This document shows positions 51,554 through 62,676 of a DNA stretch of 64,000 bases, piece after piece. Positions within the stretch are counted from its first letter, which is position 1. Each line of letters opens with the position of its first letter. The stretch is from Cololabis saira (lineage: Eukaryota; Chordata; Actinopteri; Beloniformes; Belonidae): contig NC_084599.1 of NCBI RefSeq assembly GCF_033807715.1, positions 9,340,625 to 9,404,624 on the forward strand. Direction: 5' to 3'. The notes beneath the pieces were generated by a model. The model did no database searches. It was not told where the DNA came from and worked only from the letters and a program-made list of their open reading frames with translations. Made by a program: the position numbers and the translations under genes.

Positions 51554-52420
51554 TGTATACAATTCAAACATGTAAACCATGTTAGTTTTGCTTACTTCAT
51601 CACTTCCGGCTGCCGTTAAATGCAACGATATATAAAACGATTTAATATATATTAAAAACATTAATAACTAGGTATGTCCCGATACTTTTTTGGCCGATAT
51701 CGATGTTTTGAAAATGCCGTGACCAGGCCCGATCGATCGGGACAACACTAATAGTATATTCAGATTGTATCTAGAGAGTTTTTGACTGACTGAACAGCCA
51801 TTAAAACTATATGAACCATATTTTTCCCAACTGGATTCAAACCACATCAATGGAGGTGATTTCAAATGTGACTTCAATCTGATTTTCCCAGATACATCTC
51901 CGTCTGGATCGGTGCTCAAATCGGATTACTTTCCCTCCCAGAGTGATGGATGTAACTGACATGTCCTCAGCTGCCCGTTAGCCAACACCATCCATCCCAC
52001 TGCACTGCCCTACTGGTGGAGACAGCTGCCTGAAGTAAACTAGTACACAGAAACATCCGCCGTAACTTCCTGTAACTTGTTTGGTTCCAAACAACCACCT
52101 GTGACAACGGCAAAGTCACTTCACTAAGGGCCAATCCCAATACACCCCCTACTTTCTACCACTAGCCCTCAAAATGAAGCCACTTGGGTAGGGCCCTTGT
52201 AATGTTCCCTAGGGATTGGGACACCACTTGCTACGTCACTGCGTGGTTTACGTTCGGGTACGTCAGCGACTGCGTAGTTACGTTTGCACATACGTCACAC
52301 CATATCAGGAAGCCCAGAGGAAGCAGGCTAAAAGCTGTTTTAATTTCCGCTGTAGTGCTGTTAATATGCCACTTTATTAAGTTTTAATATTTTTTCAGGT
52401 GTAAAAGTAACCGTTAAGAC

Positions 52421-53536
52421 TAGGGATGTCCCGATCAGGTTTTTTTGCCCCCGAGTCCGAGTCCGAGTCCTTTGATTTTGAGGACTTGCCGATACCGAGT
52501 CCCGATCCGATACTTTTATAAAACAATAAAAAATGAAGAAGAGAAAAGAAAATTATGCAGGATGACCCTTTTATTATATTTTAACATGTGTACTGTAAAC
52601 TGAGCACATAGGAGGTAGGCAGCTTGAACATTCTTAAGTCAGTATAAAAACATTTTCTTTTCTTTTTTTTTTTTTTTTTTAAGCATAGGGCTGCTTCAGC
52701 TTCAAAACAAACAGGCGTGCTCTGCGCGCATGCGGTGTATGGCTGCCGCTCCGAGCCCACTACTCCACGTGTGCGTTGATTTATGGTCACACCAACGCGG
52801 AACCATAATGTCGGCGCCGCAGCTCCGCTTCAGTCCATGGATGTATTATGCTTCAGTCCTGGGGCCTCATCTATAAAGCTTGCTTGCGCAGAAAAAGCGC
52901 CTGAAAGTTGCGGAAGCCACCATCTACGCAAAGCCTCGGATCTAAAAAGAAAAAACTAGCCGATGGCTGCCGCTCCAAGCCCACTACTCCACGCCGAAGA
53001 GGAAAAAAGAAAGTGTTCTGATTAAAATAAGGAAAGTTAGACTACCCTATATAACAATTGCGTTCATAAGGATAAAGTTTTAAAAAAAAATAAAAATTAA
53101 AGAAATTGTCTCTTCTCCCCGTGTGTGTCTGCCTGTCATGCACGGGTACTTGGGCGCATGTTGTTTACTTTTAAGCCGGAATTATGGTTCTGCGTCACAC
53201 CAACGCAGAGCCTACGCCGTAGGGTCTGGCGTAGGGTGCGCGTCGCCGCGAACTCTACGCTGTAGACGTCGGTACGACGCAGAACCATAAATCAACGCAC
53301 AATGGATGTCGGCGCCAGTGAGTATTTTCACCGGACATTTTGACCGGAGAAATTATAAAATACCAGACTTCGGCATATTTTACCGGACAAAGTCCGGCAA
53401 TTACCGGACAACAGAAACCCTGATATATATATATATCTGATTCCTGATCGGCTCATAACGTCCGAGTCCGGATCGAGTCTGCAATCACGTGATCGGCCCC
53501 GATTTCCGATCACGTGATCGGATCGGGACAACTCTA
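52421..53536. mobile_element. hAT element (family G), copy 2, near-perfect 8-bp TSD
   Basis: Begins TAGGGATGTCCCGATCAGG and ends GGATCGGGACAACTCTA, flanked by GTTAAGAC (52413-52420) and GTTAAGAT (53537-53544), a 7 of 8 match. Inside are two family F stretches (about 52773-52812 and 53175-53301), a duplicated block with GGCTGCCGCTCC (near 52741 and 52965) and a poly-T tract (52664-52680). No transposase frame is left. Confidence 0.85.
53175..53301. mobile_element. Palindromic PIF-type MITE (family F), copy 3
   Basis: Inverted repeat from GCCGGAATTATGGTTCTGCG to GCAGAACCATAAATC, with arms mispaired in the middle (GTAGGGTCTGGCGTAGGG). It is nested in the family G element, with no clean TSD seen. 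Confidence 0.7.
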
Positions 53537-53599
53537 GTTAAGATCCCCAACCTGGGCTCAGTTTAAGAAATTTGCTCCGATGTTTTCGGGGATGAGAAG

Positions 53600-53732
53600 A
53601 GCCGCAGGCGATTTATGGTTCCGCGTTAAATCGACGCAAAGCCTACGGCGTAGGGTACAGCGCGCGTCGTCGCGTAACCTACGCCTTAGGCTCCGCGTTG
53701 GTGTAACGCGGAACCATAAATCAGCCTTTAAT
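53600..53732. mobile_element. Palindromic PIF-type MITE (family F), copy 4
   Basis: Arms GATTTATGGTTCCGCGTTAA and its mirror GTAACGCGGAACCATAAATC surround a CTACGGCGTAGGGTAC / CCTACGCC core. It lies 60-odd bases after the end of the family G element. Confidence 0.75.
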
Positions 53733-55643
53733 CAGGCGAGATCTGAAGACAACGCAACAACGAGCAAGCGAGTGATTATGTACATTCACTGAGTGAATGT
53801 TATGAAAGTAAAATATATGTTTCTCGCTAGAAATGTAATCAAAACGCATTTTTATGCAGAAACTAACTCAAAATATTGATTTTATTCACTAAAAATTAGA
53901 AATGTCTGCCATGTTTTTTTAGTTTGATTCAGTGTGCAAATGTTGACATAAAGCATTCTAGGGCTGAAAAGTAGGACTAGGGGGGGATTGGGACTGGGCC
54001 TAAACCTCCCTTTTTGGTTGTTTATGCAGCGTCGTTACTAGAAGGTTAGCATTGTAGATTCTGATATGTTAAAAATCGAATTTAGGCTGGCATTGGGACC
54101 ATAGCATAAAAATGTGACGGCTGTTATTGTTATAATGTATTTATTTATTTATTTAATTTCATGCTGTTATTGTTATTGTTATAGATTATTGTTATTGATT
54201 AACCCGATTAGTTAAAAGATGTCCCTCAAGGGTTCCTCCACTTAATTCTCCAACCTTTTGTTGCTTATGTCTCAACTCTGTGTGACATAGATGTAGTGCT
54301 GCAATCAAATTTAGAGTGAAATGTCTCACTTTCATCACTTTCAGTTACTGAAATATCAATTGTGCATTGATAGAAAATATTGACAGTAAGATTTTGTACG
54401 CCAGAAGAGAGTTTGTATCAGTCCGAAAACATAATAAATCCTCTTAATGCCGGGCTGATCTACTCCCACTAACGAGATTTTCTTTTGTTTGATTGTTTGT
54501 CTCTGACATGCCGTACAGTTCAGGGCAGTTAGACCTGAGGAAAACATGTTTCTGTTCCTTTTGTTTCATTACCAGGGGAATTATTTGTGTTGCAGTACCT
54601 GTAAAAAGTAACTGTTGCAACTCCAGTAGGTTTACGTAAATTTCAGAGATTTTGAACTAAATTTTCTGTGGATGCAACACACAGAAAAAGGCAGAGCACC
54701 TGAGAACAGATACAGATTTTGGGGCTGTGCGCAGCTACATATGTTTCCATCTGCATGTTGCATTTCAAGTCGGAAATTTAAACGCAGGGCACTTCTGGAG
54801 AGAAAAAGCAGCTTCATTGCAGATCCAGTCCAACAGACTTCGATTCAGTCCCCCGTCCTGAGCAGTAAGCAACAGTAAAACAAGCTTTGAGCTCTGTTTG
54901 CAGAATTCTTTGACAAGATAACACATTAAACTCTTCACTTGGTATCCACAACAACCTTTAAGTGTTGAGTATTGCAAGAGGGAATGGCAGCGGCCACGTG
55001 TTGCAGCCCTTATACACAGGATAGGATTTATACCATCTGCGATAAGATAAAAGTACAGGCAAATATAAGCAAATTAATCAATCAATCTCTTTATTTACTT
55101 TACTTTATTATTTAAGTACAAGATTCCATGCAACTTCTCCACAATATATGTACTGTATCCTCTTACATATAAAAATACAATAGTAATTACAATCCAGTAA
55201 TGACCTTGAACATGGCTGCACTGCTTTATCAATAATAGAAAACAAAGAATATGTTACGAAAGAGTAAATGTGTAATGTAAATGTTTTGTTTGTTTACTGT
55301 TATTTTTTTACAGAATGTAAGTAAGAGTAACAATATTTAAAATTCTGTAAATCAGAACAAAGTTTTCTTAGTAAGTTAAAGGTTTCGGTCCAGAGACGTA
55401 TACCTAATCACGTTATCAAGCTTTGCAACGGAGATCCATATGCTTCAAAGGGGGCAAAGATGTCAGAAGTTTTCCAGTTTTCCACCAGACTGAATACGTT
55501 CATTTATACGTTATATCAGAGCCTGTAGGTATTCAGCATTTCCTGGATGGGAAAGTTTTGAATAAACTGTGGCATGGGTGTGTGGGGTCCATACGTGCAG
55601 GTTCTGCTGGCTTAAACTGATTCAATGTGATGCAGCGGAAATA
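53733..55643. other. Intron 3 sequence, no exon recognised
   Basis: AT-rich with short TTAT repeats near 54140-54180. No exon of the TPRG1-type gene or complete element is seen. Confidence 0.45.
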
Positions 55644-55651
55644 GGTTAGCA

Positions 55652-56301
55652 CAGTGGTTTTCAAACTTTTTCAGTCAGGCCCCCCTTGGGGAATTGGAAA
55701 TATTTTCGAGCCCCCCCCCACCTAACAGAATGAATTGTATATAATTGTACAAACATTACTCTACTAATAATAAGACACAAAACCCAACTATAATTTTATA
55801 TTGTATTGTAATGTTGCTGACCGACTGAGGTCCCAATCCCTGCGCCACAGACACTAAACGCAGTTTCTCCAAATATCTGACTTTCCTTGCCTTGTCTTAG
55901 TTTTGTAGTTTAGTTTAGTTTTTAGTTAATTTATTTAGCAATATAAGACAAATTGAACAAAAAATGAAAAAACATTGAAATAATATGCAAGGAAAGGAAG
56001 AAACCTGGTGGCTTATATAGAATCCTTTCCATATATGAATATGTAAAGACCTTCTTTGAGGTTTATTTTCCACGTCATTGATTTCCAACTTGTCGCTAGA
56101 CTCCATCCCGATCCCGCATAGTTTTTTTTTTTTGGCCGCCCGCAGGAGAGTTCAAACCGTCCGCTCCCGCGAGATTTGTGTTTGCGGGACCCAATCCCAA
56201 TGCAGCCCTCTAGTTTACAGCTCCGCTCTGTCTTCCCGCGCCCCTCTGCAGTACCTCTGCGCCCCACTAGTGGGGTGTGCCCCACAGTTTGAAAACCACT
56301 T
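55652..56301. mobile_element. hAT MITE with perfect 8-bp TSD
   Basis: Starts CAGTGGTTTTCAAAC and ends GTTTGAAAACCACTT, flanked by exact GGTTAGCA (55644-55651, 56302-56309). It includes C-runs (55710-55720) and a GC-rich right part with CGCCCCACTAGTGGGG. There is no transposase frame. Confidence 0.9.
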
Positions 56302-56589
56302 GGTTAGCAGCACCTGCTGGGAAGGCTGGTTTTTTGCAGTCATTGTGGTGCTTTCTTTAACAGTGCATTGGTAGTAGGCTGTCCACACGAGGTCCGCTGA
56401 GATATACACTCACTGAGTACCTAATAATGTGATGAATGCATGTACTGTATCTGCCCAAGAACCTGGAACTTGAAATGCACACCTCCATGGCCCTGTTGAC
56501 AACGCTTGGAGCATCATTCTCATTACGTGATCTTCTGAAATTAACAATAAGCACCATTGTCGCGGGTCACATTGTTTACAGAGAACCAT

Positions 56590-57305
56590 CCTACCAGATT
56601 TTGCACTTCTGCTGAAAAGATTTATCTTTATTGGAAATCAGCCCAGTAACTGTTGTGTCATCGACAAATGTTATGATGGTGTTGGTGGTGAATGCAACAA
56701 AGTCGTGAGTCAAGAGGGAGTATAGGACAGGGCTCAGTACGCAGCCTTGTGGTGTGCCCATGTTTAGGTTTATGCTGGAGGAGAAATGGGGGCCAAACTG
56801 CCTGGTAACGCTCCATCAAGATGCTGAGGATCGAGTTTCATAGTTATGCACGAAACCACAGCTAGGACGTGGTAACAGTTTTGGAAACCGAGCTACGGTC
56901 TACAGCTGGCAACCGCGCGTATGTGTCCTTTCCCTCCAACTGAATCAGGGCTGCTTGGAGCTAGAGGGACCTCATCCTCTGTTGATCAGTCGTTAGGTAA
57001 ACTGATGTCAGTCCAAGAAAGCTTCATTGTGAGAGAACCAGTGTTTCCGAGTGTTATTGGTGGTGTCAGAGCAATTGCATGATAATCATTCATATTGTGA
57101 ATTTTGCTTTCCTTGGCACTGGCACAGTAATGTCTGCAGTAGGGCAAGCAAGGACTTTTTCCAGCATCGGGGAGAGGTTGAAGATATTCATAAATACCTC
57201 AGCAAGCTGCTCACCACAGTTTCTTTGCAGCCATCCGAGGACTGTGCAGTTCTGTGCAGATTCACCCTCCAGCTTGTGTTGTATATATAATCTGAAGAAC
57301 GTAAA
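56590..57305 (-). pseudogene. Antisense degenerate LINE reverse transcriptase
   Basis: The minus strand shows CGEQLAEVFMNIFNLSPMLE, then VPVPRKAK and a decayed N-D-Y-x-x-I-A-L-T segment (about 57060-57260). Nearer its 3' end it carries GTPQGCVLSPVLYSLLTHDF, then TIITFVDDTTV (about 56650-56770). This is an L2/CR1-like fish LINE RT with an intact-looking VDD box but many frameshifts. It is unrelated in detail to the 50226 family. Confidence 0.75.
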
Positions 57306-57541
57306 TCTCATCTATGGAATGGAAACAGGACAGACTTTGTAACCACTTATATCGAGTGTTCTTGTGGTTGAAATGTCTGTTTACATATTTCCTGTATATG
57401 CATCTCTTTAATGCTTTTTTTCAGGTTTGATTTTGCAGCACTGCAGGTTTAAACACTTTCCATTAGTTTAAGAAAATGTTAGATCACCTTGTACATCTAT
57501 GGTTTTGCGTTTAGAAAAATGCCTTTTCTCTTGGTCTATAG

Positions 57542-58111
57542 CAGGGGTCGGCAACCCAAAATGTTGAAAGAGCCATAAAAAAAGCCAAAAACACAAAAAA
57601 CAAATATGTCTGGAGCCGCAAAAAATTAAAAGTCTTGTATATATAAGCCTTAGAATGAAGGCAGCACATGCTGCATGTATCTACTGTACATTAGTTAGAA
57701 CTGGGGAAAGATTTTTTTTTTTTCATTATGCACTTCGAGAAAAAAGTGGAAATGTCGAGAAAAAAGTCGAAATATCGAGAAAAAAGACGAAATTTCAAGA
57801 TTAATGTTGAAGTACAATCTTGATAAAAAAGTCGAAATGTCGAGAAAAAAGTTGAAATGTTGGAAAAAAAAATCAAAATGTTGAGAAAAAAATCTAAATA
57901 TTGAGAAAAAATTCAAAATGTTGAGAAAAAAGTCGAAATGTCGAGAAAAAAGTCGAAATGTCAAGAAAAAAGTCAAAATTTCGAGAAAAAAGTCAAAATG
58001 TCAAGATACAAAAGGAAAGGAAAAAGGAAGGAAAAAAAGAAGAAAAAAATAAGGAAAAAAAGGAAAAAAAAGGTCAAACATTTTTGAAAAACCGCGGGTT
58101 GCCGACCACCG
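57542..58111. mobile_element. hAT MITE with perfect 8-bp TSD and internal minisatellite
   Basis: Starts CAGGGGTCGGCAACCC and ends GGGTTGCCGACCACCG, flanked by exact GTCTATAG (57534-57541, 58112-58119). Most of the interior is the AGAAAAAAGTCGAAATGTCG minisatellite (57735-58010) followed by a purine-rich AAGG/AAAG tract (58010-58075). Confidence 0.9.
57735..58010. repeat. Imperfect minisatellite (AAAAAAGTCGAAATGTCGAG type)
   Basis: About fifteen degenerate 17-18 bp units with recurrent TCGA or TCAA words alternating with A-runs. The frames it produces on the minus strand (57691-57976) are phenylalanine-rich repeat artefacts. Confidence 0.9.
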
Positions 58112-58119
58112 GTCTATAG

Positions 58120-60261
58120 GGACATTACCGAGACAACAGATGTAGGGAAGAACAGAGGAATGAATTTCTCCTGGTCTTACTCTGTGCCTTGTTCAGCTTC
58201 TCTTGTTAACACCCAAACAAGTCCTGGAGTTGTACTTTGTATTCTCAGCCCATATTTTCACTGTCTTTGTTTCTGCAAATAAGAGGTCTGTTTCCAGACA
58301 TCATGAGATAATGAAAGATTGAAACGCTTGAAGTTTATACACTGCTTTCTCATCAGGTAAAATAACCTAACCTGGTGTCTGCAACAGGGATTCTTTATCT
58401 AAGCAGAGAGCCCTTCTCTATTTAAGACTAAAGGAGCTGATTGCACTGGTGACTTCTATCTTAATTAAAGGGACACTGTCTGTATGCGCCATCAACTTTG
58501 GCATCAGCACTTCCTCTCTGAGATTTGGGGATTGTGACCGATTCGTCCTGACAGGGATAGGTAAAAACAACATTTGTGAATGTTAATTTTGTTGTCCCTC
58601 CACCTGCTTGACCCATAAACACATGGATCATAAAGTACTTGAACTACTTATGCATTTAATTTGACAGAAAATACACCCAATGCCTTTTGGCTCGCCAGTT
58701 TGGCCCTCCATCACCAGGCTAATAATGACAAATGCATTCATTGATTTCCAAATTTAGCCAAAATAACTGATTATTGTGACTAACGTCAAGGCAAAAGGAA
58801 CTTGAATGGTGCAATTTGTTGTTATGTGAACTGCACTATGGGATGTTGCACTCCGTAAAAGGAAAAAGAAAAGTAGCACACATTTGAATATTAGGTGAAC
58901 AAAGCAATTGTGAGGTTATTGCAAGACTAGTTTTGCCTGTAGCACAAGTCTGGTTTTAATATTGAATCCAACAGGTTAAGAGAAGTGTGAGGCGCGTCTT
59001 CATAAAACCTGCTGCTGCTGCTCCTCATCTTTTTCTTTGTTTTCCTAGTTGCCACTTTCTTTTCCTTATAATAAACCTTTTACATGAATGCTGGAAAGAT
59101 ACATTTATGGACGGCTGACAAACCCGCAGGCTCTATTGAGCAATCAGAGCAGATTTGTTTGTGTGCTCTGAAACAAAGTGGGACTCTTGCCATGACAACT
59201 GGAACTGGAACTTGGCTTGATGTTTATCTTACGTGTTGACTTATGACTCCAAAGGGATTGAAAGCCCAGTGAAGATTTTTTTCTTCTCTCTCTTTCCTTC
59301 TTTTCTTTTCTTTTTTTTTTTTCTTTTGGCCGTAAGCGTAGTGTTTCTCTCATGCACATGTGCATTTTGTATAAACATGTGAGCTTTGTGTAAACACCTT
59401 GAATTAAATGGAAGTCCTCTGCAGAGGTCAGTGGAAGGTTTTACGTCTTGACTTTGTTTAGATACTAATATAGATACGATCCTTGTAACCTGCTTTGGCG
59501 GTTTGTGCGTTTTGATGCTTGTGTCGAAGTGAGGCACAGTGAAAGTCCAAACCCCAGCTCTGCCTCATAAAGACAGTGAAAACTAGCGAAGCCTCTGGCT
59601 GGAAAGCCCAGCCCTGCTCTGCCTGTTTGGGCTGGTCCCTCACTGAGTGATAGCTTAGCTGTGGAATTTACCAAAGCTTTTTTATATCCCCATTAATTCT
59701 AAGGCAATAGCTCTGTGCTCTTACAAAGGGCAATGTGTACAAATGTAACTCCACCATCCCTGCCTGCTTTTGCTGAAGTATAATAAGTCTTTAAGGCTGG
59801 GCTCTGCTCCTCTAGTAGGTTTTATCTTACTAAGGTTTTTTGTCTCTCCTTCCTCTTATTCTCCCTACACTAAATTTTTTTCTGGAGGGGGCACAAAGTG
59901 TTCACCAGCAGCATTGTTATTCTCAACATTCTTGTGTAAACAGGGCACGATGATTGCGTTACGGTGCAGCCCCTCCCTGGGACCGTGACATATCTGCAGT
60001 TGCACTGCTATTGTTTAGCCTCAGGTGTTTGATTCCTGCTGGCAGGAAGTACGCAGTTGCACAAGATGCGGTGAAATAAGCACATCAGTGTGACAGGTCA
60101 TTAAGAAAATCAAAACTTTATTGGGAAATCACTTACTCTTCTTTGATAACTTCTATTCTGTGAAAACCAACAGCTACTTTACACAGCAGTTAAAGTCGTG
60201 TACAACGGTGTCACCGCAAGTTTCAGAAGTTGAGATGACAAACTGAGTGATTACTGGTCAC
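58120..60261. other. Intron 3 sequence, no exon recognised
   Basis: Includes a pyrimidine tract (59277-59330). No exon, RNA gene or full element is recognised. Confidence 0.45.
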
Positions 60262-61147
60262 CAGAGGTGGGTAGAGTAGCCAAAAATTGTACTCAAGTAA
60301 AAGTACTGTTACTTCAGAATAATATGACTCAAGTAGAAGTAAAAAGTAGTCATCCAAATAATTAGTTGAGTAAAAGTAAAAAAGTACTTGGTGAAAAAAC
60401 TACTCAAGTACTGAGTAACTGTTGAGTAATGTCTGATTTATTTTTTAACACAACCATTCAAACAGACAAAAGTACAAAATAATCATCTTCAGGCAAATTA
60501 AATAAATAAAATAAAATTAATGAAAAATAGCTTAAATTAAAATAATCTTAAAGTAAATTCAAGTACTTTAATAAATAATAAAAATAAAATAACAGAATAC
60601 ATAAAAACATAAATAAATAAATCTTCTGCGTCTGCATGGTCTGCATTGCTGATGACAAATCCTGTCCCGCCGACTGAGGTTCAATATGGTGACGTGACGA
60701 GACTACACGGCACAGCTACGTTTGATTGGTGAAACACAGTAACGTGGTATCCTGGCGGACTTCTCTCTTTTTATGGTTCCGCGTTAAATCGACAGCGTAG
60801 CGGCCGGCGTAGGGTATGCGGCGCCGCGCAACGTACGATAAGCATCGCCGCTTACCCTACGCCGTAGGTTCTGCGTTGGTGTAACGCGGAACCATAAATC
60901 AGCCTTCAATAAATGCGCCCCTCTCTCTCTGAGAGAGAGATTGACGCGTAAGCGGAGGGGATAAAAGAAAAGTAACAAGCTCAATGTAGCTTAATGTAGC
61001 GGAGTAAGAGTACAGTTTCTCCTTCACAAATCTACTCAAGTAAAAGTAAAAAGTATAGTGATTCAAAACTACTCCTAAAAGTACAAAATTTCCCAAAACT
61101 TACTCAAATGTAACGGAGTAAATGTAACTCGTTACTACCCACCTCTG
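60262..61147. mobile_element. hAT MITE (family H) copy 2, perfect 8-bp TSD
   Basis: From CAGAGGTGGGTAGAG to ACTACCCACCTCTG, flanked by exact CTGGTCAC (60254-60261, 61148-61155). It is the reverse orientation of the copy at 22279-22949 and carries an inserted palindromic family F element near 60771-60905. Confidence 0.9.
60771..60906. mobile_element. Palindromic PIF-type MITE (family F), copy 5, nested
   Basis: Arms TTATGGTTCCGCGTTAAATC and GTAACGCGGAACCATAAATC surround a CGTAGCGG / CCTACGCCGTAGG core. The left end is shortened. It lies inside the family H element, absent from the 22279 copy, so it inserted after family H was formed. Confidence 0.75.
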
Positions 61148-61804
61148 CTGGTCACAGTTTTTGGCAGGACTCCCAAACATGGAGTTAGAGAAATGTCTGC
61201 ATGGCTGAAAACTATATGAATTCCAGTTTGTGTACATTGACGCATCCGCTGTGAGTAAGCAGGTAAAGATTGCTGACTCTGCTTTGTGTGATTGTGAAAT
61301 TAATTTAGTATTTTAATTGTGTGATTGGCTCACATCGCTCACTGTGGCCCCAGAGTTGTTTCTGATTCTCTGAATCATCTTTTCTGATTCAGAGGTTGGT
61401 GTGTGGGTATTCAGGAGCGCTGCCAGGAACTCCGGGTCACACAACTGCCTTCGCCACTCCTCCATCACTCAAATGATACATTATGTGCTTTAGGTAGAAA
61501 TACCTTTGGGTTACACCCCTGAAAAGTTGGGATAAATAATCAAAGCAGTGGATATAATGACGGACATTTCCATGACGTTGGATTCTTTGTTAGCCACACT
61601 TTCTCTTTTCTTTCTTCTGTCGTCTATTACTTGTTCTCAGTATTTCCATGTTCACTGCTCCATCCACACCCTCTGTTGCTTCAGCCTCTCTGTCTGCTAC
61701 CAGGACAGACGTCACTACACAGGAAACATACAGGGTTGATATGACCTGCTCGCCCTGCTTCTGGTCCAGCACACAGTAAAGATAGAAGATATTCACATTT
61801 TTAA

Positions 61805-62672
61805 AGGGGACCTATTATGAAAAACAGGTTTTCTCTTGCTTTAACATATGTAAAGTGGTCTCCCCTCAGCCTGCCAACTCAGAGAAGGAGGAAAGTAACC
61901 AAATTCTGCAGTGTCTGTACAGCCGCCCGGATGAGCCATCCAATGTCATGTGACTTCTACGAGCCGTTCAGATTCTGCTCACTTTCGTTACGTAACCAAA
62001 ATGCAAACCACGCCCACAACTAACCGTGTAACTGCATGTGAGCGTCCGACTATCGTAGCACTGCGTGACATCGGATGCTCTCTGTCCATCTCCCTCCAGC
62101 AGCTGCCACTTTATTGAGGTTTTTGTAGTGAAATGAGGAGGTATCATAGAGATAACTTCTCATTTCAACTAACTGGATCAGCCGTTCCTCATCCATGACC
62201 GTTTCCTACAGCGCTTTCAACCGGCTTTCAACGCGAGTACAGGAAGAAAATAGAAGCAGGGCGTCCGACAAATGTTCAGCTCAAAACAGCGCTGCATCGT
62301 GTTGTGCAGCGCTGCGTTGCTGCGGCCAGTTAGGACAGTCCAATAGAAAATAAAGCAATGGAATTGATTTTGTCGCTGATGCTCACCCGCATCGCATTCA
62401 GTTATGACACGGTAACTCCGCCGGCCGGAGCTTCCGCCATTTTTTCATAGCGGTGTATCGCGTCATTCAGGCAGCCAATCAGCACAGAGCCTCATTATCA
62501 TAGCCCCGCCCACTCAGAATCCTGCATAGATAATGAGGTTAGAGAATGGGAAGATAAAGACATGGATCAGAGGCTGAATTTCTAATTTATTTAGCAAAAA
62601 CAATCAAAAGCTTGTTTTTAAGACATTCAAGGCCTGTTTAAAATAGATATTAGATGCCATAATAGGTCCCCT
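61805..62672. mobile_element. TTAA-target MITE (family D), long copy
   Basis: Ends AGGGGACCTATTATG and CATAATAGGTCCCCT with TTAA at 61801-61804 and 62673-62676. It is in the opposite orientation to 46583-47086. The extra length is explained by the nested element at 62024-62412. Confidence 0.9.
62024..62412. mobile_element. PIF/Harbinger-type element nested in family D
   Basis: Ends CCGTGTAACTG and CAGTTATGACACGG with TAA on both sides (62021-62023, 62413-62415). The family D copy at 46583-47086 has the uninterrupted sequence (minus strand CAACTAACTCC), confirming both the insertion and the 3-bp duplication. Confidence 0.8.
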
Positions 62673-62676
62673 TTAA

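Larger units (their letters stand above)
49967..51750. mobile_element. hAT MITE (family G) split by a LINE, perfect 8-bp TSD
   Basis: Outer ends TAGGGTTGTCCCGATC and GATCGGGACAACACTA are flanked by an exact ATAGTATA duplication (49959-49966, 51751-51758). The element's own sequence is 49967-50225 and 51566-51750; between them sits the LINE at 50226-51553 with its 12-bp duplication. It is the same family as 52421-53536. Confidence 0.9.

Noticed and set aside
57691..57976. Phenylalanine-rich minus-strand frames
   Set aside because: Translation of a minisatellite, not a gene.
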